Both the position numbers and the translations under genes were made by a program. 49,069 nucleotides of DNA, taken from contig NZ_CAKZOT010000001.1 in assembly GCF_937138205.1 (NCBI RefSeq), positions 1-49,069 on the forward strand, in the 5' to 3' direction. This document shows, piece by piece, positions 24,070 to 32,889 of the stretch (position 1 is its first letter; each line of letters starts with the position of its first letter). The DNA is from an uncultured Rhodospira sp. (GTDB taxonomy: Bacteria; Pseudomonadota; Alphaproteobacteria; Rhodospirillales; Rhodospirillaceae). Below the pieces are notes generated by a model. It searched no databases. It was not told the DNA's origin and worked only from the letters and a program-made list of their open reading frames with translations.

Positions 24070-24792
24070 TCACGGCTCGAAGACGATCTGAACCCAATCG
24101 CTGTTGAATCGCGTCACGCCGTATTCGATCGGCCGGCCATCCGGATCAACGTCGACGCCTTCGGTCACCAGGATCGGCCGCGTGCGCGGCTGCCCGAGCA
24201 ACTCCGCCTCGCGCCCCGACGGCATCCGCGCCGCCACGCGCGTCCACTTCCTGCGGTAGTCCGGAACGCCGAGGCGGCGCAGGGCAAGGGTGACCGATTC
24301 ATCCGCGCGAATGGCCTCGGCGATGTCCGGAAATCGTTCCACACTGAAGAAGTGTTCGCTCTGGCTGATCCGCTGCCCATCCAGATCGCCGACCATGACC
24401 ACGCACGTGACCGGCGCGCCCAGGTCGATGTCCAGGGCCTCCGCCATGGCCGCCGTCGCCGCCACCTGGCTGCTGTCCACGTAGGACCGCTGCGCCACCC
24501 TGTTCGCGCCGACGATGTTTTCGGTGAAGCGTGTGCGAACCGAAACCCGATAGGCCAGCACCTGCTCCTGCACGAACGTGCCGCGCCCCTGCTCGACGCG
24601 GATCTGGCCCCGTTCCTCCATGCCGGCCAGGGCGCGGCGGACGGTGTGGCGGTTGACTCCGAATTGCGCGGAGAGTTGGGCCTCGGTGGGGAGACGGTCG
24701 CCCGGCTTCAGCGTCCCGTCCGAAATCTGGCGTTCAAGATGGATCTGGACCTGTCGCCACAGGGCGACGCCGCTCCGGCGCGGCAGCACCAT
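24070..24792 (-). CDS. phnF: PhnF-like GntR-family regulator
   Basis: The 240-residue protein has an N-terminal GntR winged helix (WRQVQIHLERQISDG, then GDRLPTEAQLSAQFGVNRHTVRRAL) and a C-terminal UTRA ligand-binding domain ending DWVQIVFEP. Length and order equal those of PhnF of E. coli. It is divergent from phnG with 225 bases between the genes, so it probably controls the C-P lyase operon and perhaps itself. The start at MVLPRRSG is chosen because the 20 codons upstream are not conserved. The effector is presumably a phosphonate or phosphate-ester ligand. Confidence 0.9.
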   Translation of the reverse strand: MVLPRRSGVALWRQVQIHLERQISDGTLKPGDRLPTEAQLSAQFGVNRHTVRRALAGMEERGQIRVEQGRGTFVQEQVLAYRVSVRTRFTENIVGANRVAQRSYVDSSQVAATAAMAEALDIDLGAPVTCVVMVGDLDGQRISQSEHFFSVERFPDIAEAIRADESVTLALRRLGVPDYRRKWTRVAARMPSGREAELLGQPRTRPILVTEGVDVDPDGRPIEYGVTRFNSDWVQIVFEP

Positions 24793-24832
24793 GACATGAC
24801 CTCCGACAGTGTCCCGGCCCCGGCATTCCAAA

Positions 24833-24844
24833 CGGACCGGTCCG
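24833..24844. promoter_or_regulatory. 12-bp palindrome upstream of phnF
   Basis: CGGACCGGTCCG is a perfect palindrome 41 bases before the phnF start. It could be a regulator site, but GC-rich palindromes arise easily at this base composition. Confidence 0.2.
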
Positions 24845-24931
24845 GTGTTCAAAACGTGCTCAACAAAAGTTTCACCGAGCCGCCCTTGCGGGTCGGTCCC
24901 GGCGATTTTACAGTAAAGAATATTGAACTGG

Positions 24932-24943
24932 ATGTCTATACCA
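24932..24943. promoter_or_regulatory. PhnF-operator-like site upstream of phnG
   Basis: ATGTCTATACCA matches 10 of 12 positions of TGGTCTATACCA, the inverse of the PhnF site described in mycobacteria. It sits in the AT-richest part of the divergent region, 74 bases before phnG, and partly overlaps a CCAATTGG palindrome (24941-24948). No 11-bp-period Pho box was found in this interval. Confidence 0.45.
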
Positions 24944-25017
24944 ATTGGCTAGGTCATCCGTCAGGTGCGCTCAAAGCGCGGACGATGGCCCACCCCAGGC
25001 ACGGAGGCAAACCGCGC

Positions 25018-25536
25018 ATGGCGGACACATCGGATCCCGGCGATCCGCCGCCCCCCGGCGGAACCGCCGTCGAGACCGCCACCGAAACCGAGGCGCGACG
25101 ACGCTGGATGGCCGCGCTGGCGCGGGCGCCGCGCGCGCATCTGGAGTCCGCGTGGCGGGATCTGCTGGACCCCGCGCCGCCGGTGACGCCGCTGCGGCCG
25201 GCAGAGATCGGCACCGCCATGGTCCAGGCCCGGGCCGGCGGCACCGGCGCCCGGTTCCACCTGGGCGAAATGACCGTCACCCGCTGTTCCGTGACCGTCC
25301 CGGCCCGCGACGGAACACCCCTGGTCGGACACGCCTACGTGGCCGGGCGGGATCGCCGCCACGCCGACCTGGCCGCCCGCTTCGACGCCCTGATGCAGGA
25401 CCCGGCGCGCCGCGACGCCCTCGAATCGGCGCTGATCGCTCCCCTGCTGGAGGACCAGGCCGCCGCCCGTCGCGGCACGCGCCAACGCGCCGCCGCCTCG
25501 CGCGTCGATTTCTTCACGCTGATGCGGGGAGACTAG
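25018..25536 (+). CDS. phnG: C-P lyase subunit PhnG
   Basis: The 172-residue protein fits PhnG: a RRRWMAALARAP segment, then LRPAEIGTAMVQARAGGTG, FHLGEMTVTRCSV and GHAYVAGRDRRHADLAA, ending in VDFFTLMRGD. PhnG belongs to the PhnGHIJ core that attaches methylphosphonate to ribose triphosphate. A much longer open frame extends upstream, but GGAGG at 25002-25006 and the family N-terminus support ATG 25018. About 25 residues of proline-rich leader precede the conserved part. It is first in an eight-gene operon with three bases to phnH. Confidence 0.93.
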   Translation: MADTSDPGDPPPPGGTAVETATETEARRRWMAALARAPRAHLESAWRDLLDPAPPVTPLRPAEIGTAMVQARAGGTGARFHLGEMTVTRCSVTVPARDGTPLVGHAYVAGRDRRHADLAARFDALMQDPARRDALESALIAPLLEDQAAARRGTRQRAAASRVDFFTLMRGD

Positions 25537-25539
25537 CCG

Positions 25540-26157
25540 ATGCTCGACAAACCGGCCACCGCGCCCGACGACATCCCGCTGCCGGGTCTCGCCGATCCGG
25601 TCCATGACGCGCAGAGGCTGTTCCGTGCGGCGCTGAACGCGCTCAGCCGCCCGGGGACCATCGAGCCGCTGCCCGTTCCGGTCGCCGCGCCGCCCCCGCT
25701 CAACGCCTGGGCCGGCGCGCTGGCCCTGACCCTGATCGACGGCTCCACGCCGGTCTGGCTGGACGCCCCCCTGGACACGCCCGCCGTCCGCACCTGGCTG
25801 CGGTTTCATTGCGGCTGCCGATTGGTGGACGCGCCGCAGGCAGCCGCCTTCGCCCTGGTCGGGGACGGTGCCGCGCTGGCCGACCTGTCCGTCTTCGCCC
25901 TCGGCCCGCCGGAATACCCCTGTTATTCGGCCACCGTCGTTGTCCAGGTCACCGGACTGGCGACGGGACAGGCGGGCCGGCGGCTCACCGGCCCCGGCAT
26001 CGCCGACGAAGCGCGCCTGGAGGTATCCGGGCTGGCGGATGGATTCTGGCGGGCGCTGGCCGACAACGGCGCGCTCTACCCGGAGGGCGTGGACGTCTTC
26101 CTGGCGGCACCCGACGCTCTTGCGGGCCTGCCGCGCTCCGTGATGGTGGAGGACTGA
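25540..26157 (+). CDS. phnH: C-P lyase subunit PhnH
   Basis: The 205-residue protein shows PhnH landmarks: LPGLADPVHDAQRLFRAALN, ALSRPGTI, LTLIDGSTPVWLD, FALVGDGAALADL, LTGPGI and FPEGVD-like YPEGVDVFL. PhnH is a dimeric core subunit without a known catalytic residue, required for C-P bond cleavage. It begins three bases after phnG and ends four bases before phnI. Confidence 0.95.
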   Translation: MLDKPATAPDDIPLPGLADPVHDAQRLFRAALNALSRPGTIEPLPVPVAAPPPLNAWAGALALTLIDGSTPVWLDAPLDTPAVRTWLRFHCGCRLVDAPQAAAFALVGDGAALADLSVFALGPPEYPCYSATVVVQVTGLATGQAGRRLTGPGIADEARLEVSGLADGFWRALADNGALYPEGVDVFLAAPDALAGLPRSVMVED

Positions 26158-26161
26158 GCCG

Positions 26162-27280
26162 ATGTACGTGGCCGTGAAAGGTGGAGAAGCCGCCATCGAC
26201 GCCGCGCACCGCGATCTGGCGGCCCTGCGGCGCGGCGATGCCGCCGTGCCCGCCCTGACCGTCGCCCAGATCCGGGAACAGATGGGGCTGGCCGTCGCCC
26301 GCGTGATGGCCGAGGGCTCGCTGTACGACCCCGATCTGGCCGCCCTGGCCATCAAACAGGCGTGGGGCGACGTGCCGGAGGCGATCTTCCTGCTGCGCGC
26401 CTATCGCACCACACTGCCCCGGCTGGCCACCACCGCGCCGATCGACACCACCCGCATGGTGGTGCGCCGACGCGTCTCGGCCACGTTCAAGGACCTGCCG
26501 GGCGGGCAGGTGCTGGGGCCGACCTTCGACTACACCCACCGCCTGCTGGACTTCGCGCTGGCGGCCGAGGGAGAGACCGAGCCCGAGGCCCCGCCGGCCG
26601 CCGACCAACCGCTCGACGAGACCCTGCCGCGCGTCGCCGACATCCTGGGCGACGAAGGATTGATCGAGCCGGAACAGCCGCCGGCGGACGACGGCGCTGG
26701 CCCGGTCGGCGATCTGACGCGCGACCCGGTCACCTACCCGGCCGACCGCGACATCCGGCTGCAGGCGCTGGCCCGGGGCGACGAGGGGTTCCTGTTGTCG
26801 CTGGCCTACTCGACCCAGCGCGGCCACGGCGGCAATCACCCCTTCGCCGGCGAGATCCGCATGGGCGAGGTGGAGGTGGAGATCGTCCCGGAGGAGTTGG
26901 GCTTTCCCGTCTCGATTGGCGACATCACCGTCTCGGAATGCCAGATGATCAACCAGTTCAAGGGCAGCAAGGCGGTGCCGCCCCAGTTCACGCGCGGCTA
27001 CGGCCTGACGCTCGGCTACAACGAGCGCAAGGTCATGGCCATGGCGCTGGTGGACCGCGCCCTGCGCCACCGCGAACTGGACGAGGAGGCCACGGCCCCC
27101 GCCCAGGATGACGAGTTCGTGCTGTCCCACGCCGACGTGGTCGAGGCCAGCGGCTTCGTCCAGCACCTGAAGCTGCCCCACTACGTCGATTTCCAGGCCG
27201 AACTGGACCTTGTCCGCCGGCTGCGCCGGGCCGCCGACTCCGACGAGACCGCCGGGGAGCCCCCCCAGGAGGACACATGA
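26162..27280 (+). CDS. phnI: C-P lyase subunit PhnI
   Basis: The 372-residue protein starts MYVAVKGGEAAIDAAH and carries conserved PhnI blocks: LTVAQIREQMGLAVARVMAE, EAIFLLRAYRTTLPRL, RRRVSATFKDLPGGQVLGPT, SLAYSTQRGHGGNHPFAGEI and FVQHLKLPHYVDFQAELDLV. PhnI alone has nucleosidase activity and within the complex joins phosphonate to the ribose of ATP, releasing adenine. The usual length is about 355 residues. The stop overlaps phnJ as ATGA. Confidence 0.96.
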   Translation: MYVAVKGGEAAIDAAHRDLAALRRGDAAVPALTVAQIREQMGLAVARVMAEGSLYDPDLAALAIKQAWGDVPEAIFLLRAYRTTLPRLATTAPIDTTRMVVRRRVSATFKDLPGGQVLGPTFDYTHRLLDFALAAEGETEPEAPPAADQPLDETLPRVADILGDEGLIEPEQPPADDGAGPVGDLTRDPVTYPADRDIRLQALARGDEGFLLSLAYSTQRGHGGNHPFAGEIRMGEVEVEIVPEELGFPVSIGDITVSECQMINQFKGSKAVPPQFTRGYGLTLGYNERKVMAMALVDRALRHRELDEEATAPAQDDEFVLSHADVVEASGFVQHLKLPHYVDFQAELDLVRRLRRAADSDETAGEPPQEDT

Positions 27281-28209
27281 CCGCGCCCGACCCCGGAGTC
27301 ACCTTCGGCTACCTGGACGAACAGACGAAACGCATGATCCGCCGCGCCATCCTGAAGGCCGTGGCCATCCCCGGGTATCAGGTGCCGTTCGCCGGCCGCG
27401 AGATGCCGCTGCCCTACGGCTGGGGCACCGGCGGCATTCAGGTCACGGCCAGCGTCATCGGCGGCGACGATGTGCTCAAGGTCATCGACCAGGGCGCCGA
27501 CGACACCACCAATGCCGTCTCCATCCGCCGCTTCTTTCGCCGCGTGACCGGTGTTGCCACCACCGAACACACGACCGAGGCGACGTTGATCCAGACCCGC
27601 CACCGGGTACCGGAAACGCCGCTGCGCGCGGGCCAGATTCTCATCTATCAGGTGCCGATCCCGGAGCCCTTGCGGCGCATGGAGCCGCGCGAGACCGAAA
27701 CCCGCAAGATGCACGCCCTGTCCGACTACGGCGTGATGCACGTCAAGCTGTACGAGGACATCGCCCAGCACGGCTGCATCTCGACGTCCTATGACTATCC
27801 GGTGCGGGTCAACGGCCGCCACGTCATGGCGCCGTCGCCGATCCCCAAGTTCGACAACCCGAAGATGCACGACGCGCCGTTCCTCCAGCTCTTCGGCGCC
27901 GGCCGCGAGAAGCGGATCTACGCCCTGCCGCCTTACACCTCGGTCGTCAGCCTCGATTTCGAGGACCACCCCTTTACGGTGCAGGCCTGGGACCGCGTCT
28001 GCGACCTGTGCGGCGCCACCGACAGCTATCTGGACGAGGTCGTCACCGACGACCGGGGCGGACGCCTGTTCGTCTGCTCCGACAGCGACTATTGCACCGG
28101 GCGCCGGGCCGCCGGCCATCGCGGTCCCATGGCCGCCACGGCGGCGGGCGAGGCGCTGTCCGACGCCATGGCGGCGGTCGGCCGCGAAGACGGGGAGGCC
28201 CGCCCATGA
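27277..28209 (+). CDS. phnJ: C-P lyase radical-SAM subunit PhnJ
   Basis: The 310-residue protein contains all four conserved cysteines in the PhnJ pattern CX2CX21CX5C (Cys242, 245, 267 and 273). Three of them ligate the 4Fe-4S cluster and the last acts as the thiyl radical. Gly33 in IPGYQVPFAGREMP corresponds to the glycyl-radical position. This subunit cleaves the C-P bond to give methane (or another hydrocarbon) and ribose cyclic phosphate. No residue essential to the known mechanism is missing. It is coupled by four-base overlaps to both phnI and phnK. Confidence 0.97.
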   Translation: MTAPDPGVTFGYLDEQTKRMIRRAILKAVAIPGYQVPFAGREMPLPYGWGTGGIQVTASVIGGDDVLKVIDQGADDTTNAVSIRRFFRRVTGVATTEHTTEATLIQTRHRVPETPLRAGQILIYQVPIPEPLRRMEPRETETRKMHALSDYGVMHVKLYEDIAQHGCISTSYDYPVRVNGRHVMAPSPIPKFDNPKMHDAPFLQLFGAGREKRIYALPPYTSVVSLDFEDHPFTVQAWDRVCDLCGATDSYLDEVVTDDRGGRLFVCSDSDYCTGRRAAGHRGPMAATAAGEALSDAMAAVGREDGEARP

Positions 28210-29018
28210 CCGCGGCCCTGGCCCATGCCCCCACCGCCCAGGCCGACCCGCATCCGCTGCTGGACGTCTCCGGCTTGGCCAAATGGTACGGTCCCCACCT
28301 GGGATGCCGGGACGTTGCGTTCACCCTGTACCCGGGCGAGGTGATGGGGGTGGTCGGCGAGTCCGGGTCCGGCAAGACGACCCTGCTGGGCTGCCTCTCG
28401 GGTGGTTTGGAGCCCAGCGCCGGCCGCGTGACCTATCACAGCGAGCGCTGGGGGGCGGTGGACATTCACGCTCTGCCGGAGGGCCGCCGCCGCCTGCTGA
28501 TGCGCACCGAGTGGGGCTTCGTGCGGCAGAACCCGCGCGACGGCCTGCGCATGGGGGTCTCGGCCGGGGCCAACATCGGTGAGCGCCCCATGGCCGTCGG
28601 CGACCGGCACTATGGCCGGATTCGCGCCCAGGCGCTGGACTGGCTGAAGCAGGTGGAGATCGACCAGACCCGGCTCGATGATCGGCCGGCCCAGTTCTCC
28701 GGCGGTATGCAGCAACGCCTGCAAATCGCCCGCGTGCTGGTCAACGGCCCGCGTCTGGTGTTCATGGACGAGCCCACCGGCGGCCTGGACGTCTCGGTGC
28801 AGGCGCGGCTGCTCGACCTGCTGCGCGACTTGGTGGCGCGGTTGGGGCTGGCGGCGGTCATCGTCACCCACGACCTGGCCGTGGCGCGGCTGCTGGCCCA
28901 CCGGTTGATGGTGATGAAGGACGGCCGCGTGGTCGAGGAGGGCCTGACCGACCAGGTGCTCGACGATCCGCACCATCCGTACACCCAGTTGCTTGTCTCA
29001 TCGGTGTTGCAGGCATGA
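28206..29018 (+). CDS. phnK: C-P lyase ABC-type ATPase PhnK
   Basis: The 270-residue ABC ATPase has Walker [10 protein letters not shown], the PhnK-type stretch [16 protein letters not shown], signature [15 protein letters not shown], Walker [13 protein letters not shown] and H-loop VTHDL. PhnK docks on the PhnGHIJ core rather than on a membrane permease. The gene overlaps phnJ by four bases and phnL by four, indicating translational coupling. There is no nearby permease, in line with a non-transport role. Confidence 0.95.
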   Translation: MTAALAHAPTAQADPHPLLDVSGLAKWYGPHLGCRDVAFTLYPGEVMGVVGESGSGKTTLLGCLSGGLEPSAGRVTYHSERWGAVDIHALPEGRRRLLMRTEWGFVRQNPRDGLRMGVSAGANIGERPMAVGDRHYGRIRAQALDWLKQVEIDQTRLDDRPAQFSGGMQQRLQIARVLVNGPRLVFMDEPTGGLDVSVQARLLDLLRDLVARLGLAAVIVTHDLAVARLLAHRLMVMKDGRVVEEGLTDQVLDDPHHPYTQLLVSSVLQA

Positions 29019-29734
29019 CAGACCCCACCCAGTCCCCCCGCCCCATGATCCGTGTCGAGGGCCTGTCCAAGGCCTTTGTCCTGCACACCCAAGGCGGCGC
29101 GCGCATCCCGGTGTTCGACGGCCTCGACCTGACCGCCCATGCCGGCGAGTGCGTGGCCCTGCACGGCCCCTCGGGCGCCGGCAAGTCGACGCTGCTGCGC
29201 GCGCTGTACGCCAACTACCGCCCCGGCGCCGGCCACGTCTGGGTGCGCCACGGCGAGACATGGGTGGACATGGTGACCGCTCCGCCCCGGGTGGTGATCG
29301 ACGTGCGCCGCCGCACCATGGGCCATGTGAGCCAGTTCCTGCGCGTCATCCCGCGTGTGCCGGCGCTTGACGTGGTGGCCGAGCCGCTGGTGGTGCTGGG
29401 CGAGAGCCAGGAGCAGGCCCGCCGGCGCGCCGGTGCCCTGCTGACCCGATTGAACATCCCCGAGCGGCTGTGGTCGCTGGCCCCGGCCACGTTCTCCGGC
29501 GGCGAGCAGCAACGAGTCAACGTGGCCCGGGGGTTCATCGCCCCTGTCCCCGTTCTGTTGCTTGACGAACCGACGGCCTCGCTCGACAAGGACAACCGGG
29601 ACGTCGTGGTCGCCTTGATCCGGGAGGCGCGCGACGCCGGCGCCGCCGTGGTCGGCATTTTTCATGACGCCACGGTGCGCGAGGCGGTCTGCGACCGCCT
29701 GTTCACCCTCGATGTCCGGACCGAGGCCGCCTGA
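29015..29734 (+). CDS. phnL: C-P lyase-associated ATPase PhnL
   Basis: The 239-residue ABC ATPase carries Walker [10 protein letters not shown], the PhnL-specific stretch [24 protein letters not shown], signature [15 protein letters not shown], Walker [13 protein letters not shown] and H-loop FHDATVRE. PhnL binds as a second ATPase layer on PhnK in the C-P lyase complex. It is two bases from phnM. Confidence 0.95.
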   Translation: MTDPTQSPRPMIRVEGLSKAFVLHTQGGARIPVFDGLDLTAHAGECVALHGPSGAGKSTLLRALYANYRPGAGHVWVRHGETWVDMVTAPPRVVIDVRRRTMGHVSQFLRVIPRVPALDVVAEPLVVLGESQEQARRRAGALLTRLNIPERLWSLAPATFSGGEQQRVNVARGFIAPVPVLLLDEPTASLDKDNRDVVVALIREARDAGAAVVGIFHDATVREAVCDRLFTLDVRTEAA

Positions 29735-29736
29735 GC

Positions 29737-30885
29737 ATGACCGACGAACTGATTTTGACCAACGCCCGCGTCGTCACCCCGGACGCCGTGCTGTCCGGCG
29801 GCACCGTGGTGGTGCGCGACGGCAAGGTGGCCGCGGTGGACGCGGGCCGCTCGGCCGCCGCCGGCGCCATCGACCTGGAGGACGACTACCTGCTGCCCGG
29901 CCTGGTCGAGATGCACACCGACCACATGGAAAAGCACTTCCAGCCGAGGCCCAAGGTCATGTGGCCGTCGCCGCTGGCCGCCGTCATGGCCCACGACGCC
30001 CAGATCGCCACCGCCGGCATCACCACCGTGTTCGACGCCATTTCCTGTGGCCAGTACGAGGACGGCACCATGCGCCGGCAGATGCTGGCCGACCAGATCG
30101 CCGCCGTGAAGCACGCCCGCGCCGAGGGCGTGCTGCGCGCCGATCACTGGCTGCACCTGCGCTGCGAGGTGTGCGACCCCTGCGTGGTGGAGATCTTCGA
30201 GCCCTACCGCGCCGACCGGCTGGTCAGGCTGGTGTCGCTGATGGATCACACGCCCGGCCAGCGGCAGTGGTCGGACGTCTCCAAGCTGCGCCAGTTCGAC
30301 AGCGACAAGGGCTGGACCGACGCCCAGTTCGATGCCCGCGTGCAGCAACGCCTCGCCGATCAGGAGCGCTACGCCCACAAGCACCGGGACCATATCCTGG
30401 CCATGGTACGCGAACGCGGCGACATCGTCCTGGCCACCCACGACGACACGACCGAGACGCATGTGGACGAGGCGCTGGCGGAAGGCGCCGCCATCGCCGA
30501 GTTCCCCACCACCTACACGGCCGCCGCCAAGGCCCACGCCGCCGGCATGAAGACCATCCTAGGCGCGCCCAATGTGGTGCGCGGCGGTTCGCATTCCGGC
30601 AACGTCTCGGCCATCGATCTGGCCGAGGGCGGGATTCTCGACGGCCTGTCGTCGGACTACGTGCCGTCCAGCCTGGTGCAGGCGGCCTTCCACCTCGCCG
30701 ATCTCATCGACATGCCCCTGCCGGCCAGCGTCGCCCTGGTCAGCGCCAATGTCGCCGACATGGTCGGCCTGCCCGACCGGGGCCGCATCGCCGTGGGCCA
30801 GAAGGCCGATCTGGTGCGGGTGACGCGGGTCGACGGCGTGCCCCTGCCGCGCGAGGTCTGGCGCGACGGCCGGCGGGTGTGCTAA
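29737..30885 (+). CDS. phnM: PhnM, ribose-triphosphonate diphosphohydrolase
   Basis: The 382-residue amidohydrolase-superfamily protein starts LILTNARVVTPDAVLSGG. Metal-binding motifs are EMHTDHMEKHF near residues 65-75 and LATHDDTTETHV near 230. Other PhnM blocks are SDVSKLRQF-type DHTPGQRQW, TTYTAAAKAH and GAPNVVRGGSHSGNVSA. PhnM removes pyrophosphate from 5-triphosphoribosyl-1-phosphonate before PhnJ acts. It follows phnL directly. Confidence 0.96.
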   Translation: MTDELILTNARVVTPDAVLSGGTVVVRDGKVAAVDAGRSAAAGAIDLEDDYLLPGLVEMHTDHMEKHFQPRPKVMWPSPLAAVMAHDAQIATAGITTVFDAISCGQYEDGTMRRQMLADQIAAVKHARAEGVLRADHWLHLRCEVCDPCVVEIFEPYRADRLVRLVSLMDHTPGQRQWSDVSKLRQFDSDKGWTDAQFDARVQQRLADQERYAHKHRDHILAMVRERGDIVLATHDDTTETHVDEALAEGAAIAEFPTTYTAAAKAHAAGMKTILGAPNVVRGGSHSGNVSAIDLAEGGILDGLSSDYVPSSLVQAAFHLADLIDMPLPASVALVSANVADMVGLPDRGRIAVGQKADLVRVTRVDGVPLPREVWRDGRRVC

Positions 30886-30899
30886 GGGCCTTGGCCATC

Positions 30900-31604
30900 A
30901 TGAGCACCTCGCGATACGCCCTGTACTACGCACCACCCGAGGGATCGGCGCTGGAGGATCTGGCCCGCCGTTGGCTGGGACGGGACGCCGTCACCGGCGA
31001 ACCGGTCCCGCGCCTCAAAAGCCCCGGTCTCAAGCCGGCCCGGGCCGAGGCCCTGACCGAAAGCCCGCGCTTCTACGGCTTCCACGGCACCCTGAAGGCG
31101 CCGTTCGCGCTGGCCGAAGGATGCACGGCGGACGACCTGCTGGCCGCCGTCGATGCCTTCGCCGCCACGCGCGCCCCTTTCACCCTGCCGCCGCTGGTGG
31201 TCGCGCCGCTGGGCGGGTTCATCGCCCTGGTGCCGTCCGCGTCTTCGCCCGCGCTAGACGACTTGGCGCAGGCCTGCGTGCAGGTGTTCGACCCGTTCCG
31301 CGCCCCGCCCACCGAGGACGACCTGACCAGGCGCCGCGCGGCCGGCCTGACGGCCGGACAGCAGGCGATGCTGGACCGCTGGGGCTATCCCTATGTGATG
31401 GAGGAATTCCGGTTCCACCTGACGCTGACCGGCCGGATCAAGGACGACGGCGAACGGGCGGCGGCGATCGAAACCCTGCGGTACGTGTTCGGCCCGGTCC
31501 TCGGCGCGCCGGTGCCGGTGGTCGACCTCGCGGTGTTCCACCAGCCCGATCGGGAAACGCCCTTCCGCATGGTGCGCCGGGCACCGTTTTCAGGACCCAG
31601 CTAA
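30900..31604 (+). CDS. DUF1045 phosphonate-operon protein, 2H phosphodiesterase fold
   Basis: The 234-residue protein matches the DUF1045/phosphonate-operon family: RYALYYAPPEGSALE, SPRFYGFHGTLKAPF and PYVMEEFRFHLTLTG. The two HxT motifs (H62-x-T64 and H173-x-T175) are those of 2H phosphoesterases, which open cyclic phosphates. In the C-P lyase pathway the product is a 5-phosphoribosyl 1,2-cyclic phosphate, so this protein may replace PhnP, which is absent here; that role is inference. It is 14 bases after phnM and ends the operon, converging on the PAS-kinase-like gene. Confidence 0.85.
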   Translation: MSTSRYALYYAPPEGSALEDLARRWLGRDAVTGEPVPRLKSPGLKPARAEALTESPRFYGFHGTLKAPFALAEGCTADDLLAAVDAFAATRAPFTLPPLVVAPLGGFIALVPSASSPALDDLAQACVQVFDPFRAPPTEDDLTRRRAAGLTAGQQAMLDRWGYPYVMEEFRFHLTLTGRIKDDGERAAAIETLRYVFGPVLGAPVPVVDLAVFHQPDRETPFRMVRRAPFSGPS

Positions 31605-31630
31605 CATCGCTCGACCGAAGCGGTGCCTCG

Positions 31631-32749
31631 TTACGACTCGCCGGGCTGGGACGGCCCGCTTTCCGTCTGGATCGGATGGTTGTGGACGCCCAACCCCGCC
31701 CGGTTGGTGCCGGCCTCGGTCCGTTCGACCGTCAGCAACGACCCGGTGGCCAGGGCGATCCGCTGGGCGACCGCCAACTGGTCGAGATTATTCGACCGCC
31801 GCCCCCTCCCCTCTCCCTCCACGCGCAGGGGCTGCCCCGACAGCAGGCGCAAGCGAAGGTCGTCCGCCATCGGCGGCCCGCTGTCCTCGACGACAAACAG
31901 CACCGTGTCGAGGAACCCCTGCGGCTTGCTGACCGACAGGGTGACGGGGCTGCCTTTTGGGCTGTTGGCCAGCGCGTACCGGGTCAACGCGGCGACGGCC
32001 TGCTTGATCAGGAACGGGTCGAAGCGGCCACGTACATCGCCAAGCAAACCGGCCAGAACCAGTTCGTTGTCGGGGTGCGGATGCAGCGCCACCATGACGC
32101 TGGCGACCTCGACCAGCACGTCCTGGGCCTCGACCGTCCGCGGTTTCGGGTCCAGGGCACCGTGCGTGTCGCCCAGGGCCGCCACCGTTTGCGACAGGAC
32201 ACGGCTGAGTTCGCGGGCGCTGGTCTCATCTCCGACGACGTCGCCCGCGAAAACATCCCCGTCCAGGCTGGGCGGCAGACGCGCGGCCAAGCCTTCACTG
32301 AACCCGAGGATGGCATTGAACGGCGTACGGATGTCGTGCGACCGGCCGGCGCCCGCGCCCGGCGCCCGGCTCAACGCGGCTTCCAGGACGCGCTGACCGC
32401 CGATCGGCACATCGACACAGAACAGCCGCGGCGCGCCCGACTCGTCCGGCAGGGAGAGATGGTTGGAGTGCACCTCAATCAGGTGGCCGTCGCGGTGCTT
32501 CAGGTGAATTTCTCCGCCGCCTGGCGGCGGTCCCCCGGCGAGCCAGCGGTCGATTTCCTGGATCACGGCGTCCTGGAGCGCCTCCGGAATGATCAGATCC
32601 TCCAGGCGCCGGCCCAGGGCCTCGGCGCGGGCGAATCCGTACAGCGCCTCGCTGGCGTCGTTCCAGTAGAAGACTCGGCGCTCGGCGTCGTAACCCTGGA
32701 TGGCCACGCCTTCCACGGCGTCGAAGAGGCTTGTCGGACCATCGGCCAT
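31631..32749 (-). CDS. PAS-domain protein with degenerate histidine-kinase core
   Basis: The 372-residue soluble protein has a PAS fold (about residues 8-115; FYWNDASEALYGFARAEALG, then HLKHRDGHLIEV) and an H-box GRSHDIRTPFNAILGFSEGL with His138 kept. A C-terminal HATPase-like region is eroded: the N-box lacks its second Asn (LTRYALANSP), the G1 box reads EDSGPPM and the GxGxGL motif is replaced by SNNLDQLAVAQ. There are no membrane segments or neighbouring response regulator. It may be a phosphotransfer or sensor protein rather than an active kinase, and its frame is intact, so it is not an obvious pseudogene. Confidence 0.75.
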   Translation of the reverse strand: MADGPTSLFDAVEGVAIQGYDAERRVFYWNDASEALYGFARAEALGRRLEDLIIPEALQDAVIQEIDRWLAGGPPPGGGEIHLKHRDGHLIEVHSNHLSLPDESGAPRLFCVDVPIGGQRVLEAALSRAPGAGAGRSHDIRTPFNAILGFSEGLAARLPPSLDGDVFAGDVVGDETSARELSRVLSQTVAALGDTHGALDPKPRTVEAQDVLVEVASVMVALHPHPDNELVLAGLLGDVRGRFDPFLIKQAVAALTRYALANSPKGSPVTLSVSKPQGFLDTVLFVVEDSGPPMADDLRLRLLSGQPLRVEGEGRGRRSNNLDQLAVAQRIALATGSLLTVERTEAGTNRAGLGVHNHPIQTESGPSQPGES

Positions 32750-32889
32750 GTGGGCGATCCACCACGGTGCCCAGCGCCTGGGCGGACGGTTTCCCCGCCC
32801 CCCGGCACCCGGAAATCGAACGGGATCCCATAGTCTCGGTTTTGGCCCGACGGCGCAACAAGCATTCGGGCTAAGGCGCGCCAGCGGGT

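Noticed and set aside
24951-24964. GGTCAT and CCGTCAG near phnG as a Pho box
   Set aside because: The two words are seven bases apart, out of the 11-bp register, and nothing matches at plus or minus 11.
23143-25017. Long in-frame extension upstream of phnG
   Set aside because: It runs antisense through folE and phnF and is shadow coding; the PhnG family N-terminus and a GGAGG site place the start at 25018.
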